Shown in pieces: positions 54,963 through 61,977 of a DNA stretch of 64,000 nucleotides. Where the stretch lies: the NCBI RefSeq assembly GCF_003290025.1, contig NZ_QNHG01000004.1, positions 356,058-420,057 of the forward strand. The letters run 5' to 3'. Position numbers and translations under genes: made by a program. The notes beneath the pieces are model-generated. The model worked only from the letters and a program-made list of their open reading frames with translations, did no database searches and was not told the origin of the DNA. The DNA is from Pseudogemmobacter bohemicus (lineage in GTDB: Bacteria > Pseudomonadota > Alphaproteobacteria > Rhodobacterales > Rhodobacteraceae). Position 1 is the first letter of the stretch. Every line of letters begins with the position of its first letter.

Positions 54963-55510
54963 CGCAGCGCGGCCTCGAAGAGACGGGCGCAGCGGGCGAT
55001 CTCGGCCGCACGGTCGAGGCCATTCACGATCCGGCGGGCGTTGTGATAATCTGGCTGCGGCCGGTCGAGGTAATCCGAAAGCCGCTTGCCGGTGAACCAG
55101 CCATCCACGCAGCCCTGCACGAGGATGCGCCCGGCCAGAACCGGATCCAGCGCAAGATCCGGCTCTGCGATCAGATCGAGGCCCAGAAAGCGGCCGGCAC
55201 GGAGATAGTTGCCCCTGCCCGTGATCTGCACATAGCCGCGCCCCCGGAACAGATAGCCATCGCCTGGGCGGGTATTGCCCAGCCTTTTCCCGATCGGGGT
55301 GCCCGGTTCGTATTTGTTGAAATAGCTGCATCTGCCATATTCGGTGATCGGCTGCATGGTGAGGTCTGTCTCGACCACGGGCGTTGCCAGCAGATAGGCG
55401 CGCCATGGGCGTGGCAGCCCCTCGGTCACGGCCAGCAGCGCGCCGATACCATCAACCTGTGACTGGCGCAGCCGGCCGCCGAAAATAGGCCTGATCAGTG
55501 CATAATCCAT
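54959..55510 (-). CDS. Phage endolysin, GH19 chitinase/lysozyme-like
   Basis: A 183-residue GH19-family muramidase-type enzyme without signal peptide. Visible are VDGIGALLAVTEGLPRPWRA at the start, the catalytic-Glu region ATPVVETDLTMQPITEYGRC, YFNKYEP and FRGRGYVQITGRGNYLRAG. Release depends on the holin-like protein encoded upstream. Its start lies inside the 3' end of the 45-residue membrane-protein gene. Confidence 0.88.
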   Translation of the reverse strand: MDYALIRPIFGGRLRQSQVDGIGALLAVTEGLPRPWRAYLLATPVVETDLTMQPITEYGRCSYFNKYEPGTPIGKRLGNTRPGDGYLFRGRGYVQITGRGNYLRAGRFLGLDLIAEPDLALDPVLAGRILVQGCVDGWFTGKRLSDYLDRPQPDYHNARRIVNGLDRAAEIARCARLFEAALR

Positions 55511-55632
55511 CGGATCACCCCGGAAATGAGAAGGATCAGACCCGCGCCGATCAGCCCGACACGGATCCGCTGAAAGAAATCGGCCATCGGGCAGCGGCTT
55601 TCCCGCCGCAGGATCTGGTGCGGCTTACCCAT
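55495..55632 (-). CDS. 45-residue single-pass membrane protein in the lysis cassette
   Basis: MGKPHQILRRESRCPMADFF, then a hydrophobic segment VGLIGAGLILLISGVIRWIM and His, stop. It overlaps the holin-like gene by 8 bp and the endolysin gene by 16 bp, each in another frame. The basic N-terminus and single membrane segment suggest a small holin, pinholin or antiholin-like role, but no family is recognised. Confidence 0.5.
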   Translation of the reverse strand: MGKPHQILRRESRCPMADFFQRIRVGLIGAGLILLISGVIRWIMH

Positions 55633-56029
55633 CGGCATCACCCTCGCTGCCGCCCGGAGGGCGCCGGCCCATGATACGGCGCAGGATCATCTCAATGATT
55701 GCGGGGCCAAAGACGCCGGCGAAGTAAGAGGCACTTGCGCCGGCGCCGATAGCCGGGATCAGATCCGGCGGCACATCAGCGCCTGTCAACCAGCGCATAC
55801 CAACCACGACGCCGGCGGTAGCAAACGATCCGCTGCCACCCGCTACCAGCGCGCCCAGGGCGATCTGTCTCAGGGCGGAACGCGCCGGCACCTCGACGGC
55901 AAGTGCAGATGTCGCGCCGCCAGCGGCCCCCCATGCGGCGGTGGTGATGACGCCGGTGACGGCGCCCGAGGCGAGAACGCCGCGCCAGATCTCCTGCCAG
56001 ATCGTGAGCTGATCCGTCACAGCGTCCAC
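55625..56029 (-). CDS. Holin-like membrane protein
   Basis: A 134-residue protein with three to four hydrophobic, Gly/Ala-rich segments (GVLASGAVTGVITTAAWGAA, LGALVAGGSGSFATAGVVVG, AIGAGASASYFAGVFGPAII) and a charged C-terminal tail (RRIMGRRPPGGSEGDADG). Its position between the fibre gene and the endolysin fits a holin. It overlaps the fibre gene by 13 bp. Confidence 0.65.
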   Translation of the reverse strand: MDAVTDQLTIWQEIWRGVLASGAVTGVITTAAWGAAGGATSALAVEVPARSALRQIALGALVAGGSGSFATAGVVVGMRWLTGADVPPDLIPAIGAGASASYFAGVFGPAIIEMILRRIMGRRPPGGSEGDADG

Positions 56030-58812
56030 CCCACGATCATGCCATCGACGACATTCAGCACCGCGGCTGCCGGGATCGCGCCACTTACCGGCGTCTGGCG
56101 CTCGCGCGTCTCAACCGCCAGATTGCTGATCCAGGCCGTGAAAGCCCCGAGCGTGGTATTGTTGCTGGCAATACCAATCGCCAGAAGCGTGTCATCAGCG
56201 CGGGTGCTGTCCGGGATGACCAGCGGCGACGCCATAAGATCACCATCCAGCGAGACCAGCGCCCGCCCGTCAGCTTTACCAGGCGCACTTTCACGCACCG
56301 CGTCCAGCCTGACACGGTAAAGCCGACCCGCCGCCAAAGGCAGGCGCGTCGCGGTGCCCGTGACCTGCGTTGCAGGATTGCCACTCTCACCGCGCACCAG
56401 CGCACGCAGGCGCACTTCGGTCGTGGTGATAACCAATTGCAGCCCGGTATGGATCACCCCGTCTCCGATGGTCACAACGTTGATCGCGGTCGAAGAACCG
56501 GAGGCGACCAGCCCCACTGTGGCAGGCAACAGCAGATCGAATTCGGCCCTGACGCCCGAACTGAAGGCCAGCGCCCGCGTCAGATAGGACTGGGCCCCGG
56601 CAGCAGCCTGGACCCTCAGGGCATTGCCCTGCGGCCCCCCCGCGATCACCGGCGGGGTGCCACCTGTGGTCCAGCCGGCAAAGGAGGCATCAAAGCTTTC
56701 CGAGGCCAGCACCGACCAGGCAGCCATGCGCTCTGCGACCGGCACCATACCCTTATCCATATCAGACCAGCACAGCAGGGCCTGATCCGGAACCGGTTCA
56801 TTCGGGCGCGCCCTGATCAGATAGTGATCGGGGTTGATCGTCGGCACGACGCCGCCTTGCAGCCACTCGCACCAGATATTCGCGATCACGCGGCGGGACG
56901 CATAGCTGGTCGCGTGGGTGCCATCCTCAAAATAGACCGGCTGGTCCTCAAGCTTCATTCGCATGGCGACGGCGGCGTCAAAAACCGCAAACCCGCGCGC
57001 CTCGCCATATTCGAGGACGGCACTGTTTGCCGCCCAGATCCCGGGCTGCGCGGCCAGGCTGGAAAACTCGCTGGGCGCGGTGGCGAGGATGAACACCGGC
57101 TCGCTGGCGCCAGCACCATAGCGCAGCGCACAGTTGCGGTTATAGGCGATAACGAAATCCCAGCCGCCGAAGATGGTGCTGCGGTCAAGCCTGGTGATCA
57201 CGCCGGCGGTAAAGGCACCGGCCAGCCCCGCGCTGTCATAGGCGATGGTGACATAGTCGCCGGCCACCGCCTCAACCCGGCCACAGGCATAATCAAGTCC
57301 GGCAATCCCGGTCACCCGGATCATCGCCGCTTCATCCACTGCAAAGCTATGACCCGGGGCATGGATGGTCGTCTGGGCGCCGATGGTCACGCCGCTTATC
57401 GCCCAGTTCGGCGGCGTCAGCGTGCCGGCAGCCTGGAACTGATCATTATGCGCGTGGTCCAGCACCACGAAATCAAACGGCGCCGCCTGCCAGGGCGCCC
57501 GGATCCGCGCCTCCACCGTCTGGGCCTGCGCGTGCAGCGGCGCCTTGGCAGGGTCAAAGACCGATCCGGCACCATAAAGCGCGAGACCGGCCGCCACATC
57601 CGCATTCGTCATCGACAGGCTGAGGATCTGCGCCTGCACGCCGGACGGGTTGATCTGGGCCAGCGGCAAACAATACACGTGCGACGATCCGAAAGACATA
57701 TTGACGATCTCGCAGCCAAGGATGCTGGCGATCTGCGCCGGATAGCTGTCCACCGTGCCGCCCTGTGCCGGGATCGAGGTGCCAAGGTGCAGCCCACGCT
57801 TGCCCCGAAAGGAGATGATCGGTGATTTGCGCCCGCTGCGCAGGATCTCGCCCTCAGAGTAAGGCGCACGGGTCTTCACCCGGATCGGGCGGTTCAGGTG
57901 GTTGCGGGCATAGAGCCTGCCTCCGCTATAGGTATTCGCCAGAGACCCGGCTGCCAGCGTCGTCTGATAGCTGCCGCCCTGCAGATCGACATGCAGCGGG
58001 CCGATGGCCTCCAGGGCGGTGATGGTCGCGGTATCGCCCCCGGCCGCAGCCTGCGACGGGAAAGCTCGGGCCGGCTCAAACGGGATCACATAAAGCTTCA
58101 CACCGCCAGCCGTGACCAGCTGATGGTTGACTGCGCCGGCAGCTGCGACGCGATAGGAAAAGCCCGGCGCCCGCGTCATAACGATCTGCCCGGGCAGGAC
58201 CTGCGCTTCCGAAACCGCATAGGTCATGGTGCTGTCAGCCAGCAGCGCGGCCAAATCATTGAACAGCGGCCCCCGGTTGAACTGCGCCGCCTGGTCCGCT
58301 GCCACCCTTGCGATGGTTGCGTTTTCCGACGCCTCGGCAATGTCGGTGCCATCCGGCCCGGCGACAAACATATCGCCATCCCACATCAGCAGCGCACCGG
58401 CATCGCCCGGCACGAAGGGCGGCTGCAACGTGGTCGATCGCAAGCTGCGTTCCAGCCACCAGACCGCCTCCTGCAATAGCAGAGTATGGCGATCCAGCGA
58501 TTTCTCGACCCCTGTCGCAGCCGGCGGTGCGAGATAAGGCTGGCGGGCAGTGGTCTTGCGCCAGAGCCGCATATGCGTCGCCTCCTCCGGTGGCGCACGC
58601 AGCGGCGTCACGGTGCCGGTATTTTCCAGCACATCACCCTCGGGCCAGATCGCGATGTCGATCCCGATCACCGCCGCCCCGAGATATTCGCCATCTGCCA
58701 GCCAGTCGGCAGAGTGCTCAGCAATGGCCAGATAGCGCCAGGGGATGGTCGCAGCCCCGGAAAGAGGCAGAGTGAAAACCTCGCAAATATCCGGCGACAG
58801 ATCCTGTGTCAC
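56017..58812 (-). CDS. Phage tail fibre / receptor-binding protein with SGNH hydrolase domain
   Basis: A 931-residue protein. The N-terminal ~140 residues (FTLPLSGAATIPWRYLAIAE; MRLWRKTTARQPYL; LLLQEAVWWLERSL) resemble the T7-type tail-fibre attachment domain. The middle (about 335-650) is an SGNH/GDSL-type hydrolase: Ser346 in HLGTSIPAQG, the HND block (LDHAHND) and DGTHATSYASRR giving the Asp-His pair. The C-terminal ~230 residues form a LamG-like beta sandwich. The enzyme part probably deacylates or cleaves a surface polysaccharide. It overlaps its neighbours by 4 and 13 bp. Confidence 0.75.
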   Translation of the reverse strand: MTQDLSPDICEVFTLPLSGAATIPWRYLAIAEHSADWLADGEYLGAAVIGIDIAIWPEGDVLENTGTVTPLRAPPEEATHMRLWRKTTARQPYLAPPAATGVEKSLDRHTLLLQEAVWWLERSLRSTTLQPPFVPGDAGALLMWDGDMFVAGPDGTDIAEASENATIARVAADQAAQFNRGPLFNDLAALLADSTMTYAVSEAQVLPGQIVMTRAPGFSYRVAAAGAVNHQLVTAGGVKLYVIPFEPARAFPSQAAAGGDTATITALEAIGPLHVDLQGGSYQTTLAAGSLANTYSGGRLYARNHLNRPIRVKTRAPYSEGEILRSGRKSPIISFRGKRGLHLGTSIPAQGGTVDSYPAQIASILGCEIVNMSFGSSHVYCLPLAQINPSGVQAQILSLSMTNADVAAGLALYGAGSVFDPAKAPLHAQAQTVEARIRAPWQAAPFDFVVLDHAHNDQFQAAGTLTPPNWAISGVTIGAQTTIHAPGHSFAVDEAAMIRVTGIAGLDYACGRVEAVAGDYVTIAYDSAGLAGAFTAGVITRLDRSTIFGGWDFVIAYNRNCALRYGAGASEPVFILATAPSEFSSLAAQPGIWAANSAVLEYGEARGFAVFDAAVAMRMKLEDQPVYFEDGTHATSYASRRVIANIWCEWLQGGVVPTINPDHYLIRARPNEPVPDQALLCWSDMDKGMVPVAERMAAWSVLASESFDASFAGWTTGGTPPVIAGGPQGNALRVQAAAGAQSYLTRALAFSSGVRAEFDLLLPATVGLVASGSSTAINVVTIGDGVIHTGLQLVITTTEVRLRALVRGESGNPATQVTGTATRLPLAAGRLYRVRLDAVRESAPGKADGRALVSLDGDLMASPLVIPDSTRADDTLLAIGIASNNTTLGAFTAWISNLAVETRERQTPVSGAIPAAAVLNVVDGMIVGWTL

Positions 58813-61352
58813 GGCGCCCCTCCATATCCATACACACTCGAAAAATCGGGCAGCCGCACTGGGCCGCCCGGCGGCGCCCAGCTGCGATTGCCATAGTCCT
58901 TGACGCGCTTCTTCTCAGCGGTGGCAAAAGCATCGGCCGCGCCGGGATCCAGCCATTCGGTAATTGTGTCCCAGACCATGCGGTCGATGGCCGAGTTGAC
59001 CTGCCACAGGTTCGTCGGGCCCCCATAGCGATTGGCGAATTTTACCGCCGACTTCGCCGCCGTTCGGGCGGACTTCTCATCGCGGTTCCAGATCGCACGG
59101 GCAACATCCATGGTCAGAAACCCGGTATCAGAAACCAGACCAGCCACCGGCCCGGCCGCCGTCGCGGCAAAACCACCGCCAAAGCGGTTCTCGGATGATC
59201 GGATGAAATCGCCGAAGATCCCCAGCCCGCCGCCTTGAAGCAGCGCCTCGGCCCAGAATTCGCCCTTCGTCATGTCACGCGGATCGCGGCCCCTGGTCAG
59301 AACCTCTTTCATCTGGATCGCGACAGCGCCGCCGATCACCCCGACCGCCGCGAAGGCCAGCACATTGCCCAGCCGGCTGCCATTGACCTTGTGGTACAGC
59401 ACCCGGCTCATCAGGTTGAACATCAGCGTCAGCGGGTAGCTTTTATACATCTCGACCGAACGCAGGATCTCGCCGCCGAATGTCCCGGCCGGCGCATTGG
59501 CCCGCAACGCGGTCTTGCCCCGCAGCGTCATGGTCGGCACCGCGAATTCCAGTTGCTCCTGGATCGCAGCGCCGATTTTCAGCGACAGATCCAGCGCAAG
59601 ATCCGGATCGATATCCGTCCGCCGGGCGATGTCGCCCGGAATAAGAAAGGAAGCTTTCGGATCCGCGGCATCGCGGTAAAGATCGGTAGCCCGGATCATG
59701 TCCCAGTCAGCGGCCGTGATCCCCCGCGCCTCAAAGACCAGCTCGCGCAGCGACTTCGGCAGATCCGCAAAGGCAAGATGGGCGTTGTCGGCAAGATGGC
59801 CATAGAATTCCAGCTTGAACACGCCGCGCGCGATATCGGTCCAGGCCGTCAGGCCCGAGGCCCGCATGACGAATTCCGACAGGTTCGCCATCGAGGCGCC
59901 GTTGAAGGTCTCACCGAACATCCGCGCCTGGATCACCCCGGTATTGGCGGCGCTTTCGGCAATGATGCCGGCCCGGCGCAGCTGGGCGCGATTTTCGGGC
60001 TTTGCCAGCGTCGCGACAAAGCGCGTCAGCACCTTCTTCGGATCCATCCCGACATGGCGCGAGGCGGTGGCCATGAACCCGACATCGCCCGTCGAAGACA
60101 GCATCGCCCCACCCAGTTGCGACGCGATCAGGAAATGCCGCGTCTCCGCCATGACCCCGGCAAAGAGGTCGCTTTCCACCTGATTGGCCGCGCCATTGAT
60201 CAGGCCCAGCATCCGCTCAGCCTGTGCCGCGACCCCGCCCACCTCCTTTTCGGCCGTCGAATACCAGGGCAGACCCTTGCCCAACATCGTGATCGGCTTC
60301 GACGGCGTCCAGGGGCGTTCAACCGCCAGCTTCAGCGCGGTCTGCTTCAGGAATTCCAGGCCCGCCGCCGGATTGGGGCCAAGCACCCGCATCTGTGCCG
60401 TGTCGCGCGCCATCCCGTCCAGATGGTTCAGCACCGCCGAAAACGGATCGGCGGTGCCGAATTCATCATTGGCCTTCAGCCAGGCATCGGCGTTTTTGAA
60501 ATGCAGCACCCGGTGATCAGCGCGCGATTTCGCGACCGAACGCCCGCCGCGCTGGCCCGAAGGCTCGCGCCGGTTCAACCCGCCGGTGCGGATATTGTCA
60601 TGGATCTGTTCCAGAAACCCGATCCGCCGCGCCCGGCTCGACTGATCGAAGGACAGGCCGGTTTCCCGATCGACGATCCGCGCCCAGTCCTGGGTATCGT
60701 GCATGCGCTCGGCCCATTCGCCGCGCGGCACCGCACTGACCTTGGCACGGTCCCAATGCTGTGGCAGGCCGTAGCCTTCCAGCTTGCGGATATCGCCGCC
60801 GGCGGCGTTGAACTCGCGCCGCGCGCGCTCGATCGTCTCGCGCGCGGCTTTTGCATTGGCCTTCGCCCGTGCGTCTCCGCTCGCCTCGCCATAAAGCTCG
60901 CGCACCATATTGATCAGGCTGGCTTTTGATCGCACCCGGCCAAAGATATTCCGGCTGTGATCCTCGATCAGGCCGCTGATATCGCGGCGATACTGGCTGA
61001 CCAGCTCGGCAAAGGTGCTCTGCACATTGCCGAACCCGGCATCCTGATCCCATTCGATATGGGCGCGCACCGCCCGGGCACCGTTCGCAACCCCATCAGC
61101 ATCGCGATAGGCAGCAGTATCCCGCACCATGCGGATCTGCGCCTCGGCCTGCATCAGCACCGACCGCTTCGCCAGGATATGGCGCTCGCGCAGCATCACC
61201 CAGACATCCTCGGCCGCCAGATCCGCCGCAGCGGGGCCGGCGCTGGCATGGGCCTGCATCCGCTCAGCGAACAGATCCTGCGCCGCGCGCGCGCGTTTGG
61301 GCGGCAGATCGCCGCTGTCAATCGCGCGCTGAATGCAATCATGCAGGCTCAT
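58809..61352 (-). CDS. Large phage virion-associated protein, function unknown
   Basis: An 847-residue, mostly helical protein. The N-terminal part is Ala-rich (MSLHDCIQRAIDSGDLPPKR; VMLRERHILAKRSVLMQAEA). Near residues 660-700 there are hydrophobic stretches (LGNVLAFAAVGVIGGAVAIQ), and the end is FSSVYGYGGAP. Size, composition and position before the fibre gene suggest an internal virion or ejection protein of a podo-type phage. That is inference; no catalytic motif is seen. Confidence 0.6.
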   Translation of the reverse strand: MSLHDCIQRAIDSGDLPPKRARAAQDLFAERMQAHASAGPAAADLAAEDVWVMLRERHILAKRSVLMQAEAQIRMVRDTAAYRDADGVANGARAVRAHIEWDQDAGFGNVQSTFAELVSQYRRDISGLIEDHSRNIFGRVRSKASLINMVRELYGEASGDARAKANAKAARETIERARREFNAAGGDIRKLEGYGLPQHWDRAKVSAVPRGEWAERMHDTQDWARIVDRETGLSFDQSSRARRIGFLEQIHDNIRTGGLNRREPSGQRGGRSVAKSRADHRVLHFKNADAWLKANDEFGTADPFSAVLNHLDGMARDTAQMRVLGPNPAAGLEFLKQTALKLAVERPWTPSKPITMLGKGLPWYSTAEKEVGGVAAQAERMLGLINGAANQVESDLFAGVMAETRHFLIASQLGGAMLSSTGDVGFMATASRHVGMDPKKVLTRFVATLAKPENRAQLRRAGIIAESAANTGVIQARMFGETFNGASMANLSEFVMRASGLTAWTDIARGVFKLEFYGHLADNAHLAFADLPKSLRELVFEARGITAADWDMIRATDLYRDAADPKASFLIPGDIARRTDIDPDLALDLSLKIGAAIQEQLEFAVPTMTLRGKTALRANAPAGTFGGEILRSVEMYKSYPLTLMFNLMSRVLYHKVNGSRLGNVLAFAAVGVIGGAVAIQMKEVLTRGRDPRDMTKGEFWAEALLQGGGLGIFGDFIRSSENRFGGGFAATAAGPVAGLVSDTGFLTMDVARAIWNRDEKSARTAAKSAVKFANRYGGPTNLWQVNSAIDRMVWDTITEWLDPGAADAFATAEKKRVKDYGNRSWAPPGGPVRLPDFSSVYGYGGAP

Positions 61353-61966
61353 GCCGGATCGACCGGATCAGGCTGATCAACGGGGTCAACCTGATCGAGC
61401 GGCTGGCCATCGGCGCCCATCGGGATCACCTGCCAGTCCTGCGCCAGCAGTTCATCTGCCATCTGTTTCGGCTTCCACTCGATCAGGCCCGAGCGTGATC
61501 CGGTGATCATGAATTGCAGCTTCGCGCCCGTTCGCCCGCCGGCATCCGCAACCAGCAGCGCATAGCCAGGTGCCCAGGACATCCGGCGCGCACGATCCCC
61601 GGAAAGCAGGAAGGCGGCGGGGAAAGAGCCAGTGCCGTCCGGGTTATAGCTCACGTCTTCCGCCTGCCCCGGCAGATCAGCATCGGTCTGGGCGCCGGCA
61701 TCGGTCTGGTCGCCGGCCTCGGGCTGGTCGCCGGCCTCGGGCTGGTCGCCGGCCTCGGGCTGGTCGCCGGCCTCGGGCTGGTCGCCGGCCTCGGGCTGGT
61801 CGCCGGCCTCGGGCTGGTCGCCGGCCTCGGGCTGGTCGCCGGCCTCGGTGACGAGCTCCTGCGTCGCCGTCACCGATGCCTGATCCGCCGTGCCGGCCGC
61901 GACAACTTCATTCTCATTTTTCAAAGTAGCTTCAGAAACTTCTTCACCGATCTTCTTACGGCTCAT
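61349..61966 (-). CDS. Phage protein with EAGDQP repeats
   Basis: About 205 residues. After a charged start (MSRKKIGEEVSEATLKNENE) come eight 6-residue units, seven EAGDQP and one EAGDQT, followed by DAGAQT. A conserved-looking C-terminal domain follows (GTGSFPAAFLLSGDRARRMS, FMITGSRSGLIEWKPKQMAD) and the protein ends in DPV/DQPD. The ATG at 61966 follows AGGAACAGGA; a GTG at 61981 overlapping the previous stop (GTGA) is an alternative. It overlaps the 847-residue gene by 4 bp. Confidence 0.65.
   Translation of the reverse strand: MSRKKIGEEVSEATLKNENEVVAAGTADQASVTATQELVTEAGDQPEAGDQPEAGDQPEAGDQPEAGDQPEAGDQPEAGDQPEAGDQTDAGAQTDADLPGQAEDVSYNPDGTGSFPAAFLLSGDRARRMSWAPGYALLVADAGGRTGAKLQFMITGSRSGLIEWKPKQMADELLAQDWQVIPMGADGQPLDQVDPVDQPDPVDPA
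61706..61849. repeat. Eight tandem 18-bp units encoding EAGDQ(P/T)
   Basis: The unit CTGGTCGCCGGCCTCGGG occurs eight times without gaps (61706-61849) with essentially identical sequence. It is a whole number of codons, so copy-number change keeps the frame. Confidence 0.95.
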
Positions 61967-61977
61967 TTTCCTGTTCC

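Noticed and set aside
61706-61849. Possible CRISPR array
   Set aside because: The 18-bp units are directly adjacent without spacers and encode a regular peptide repeat.
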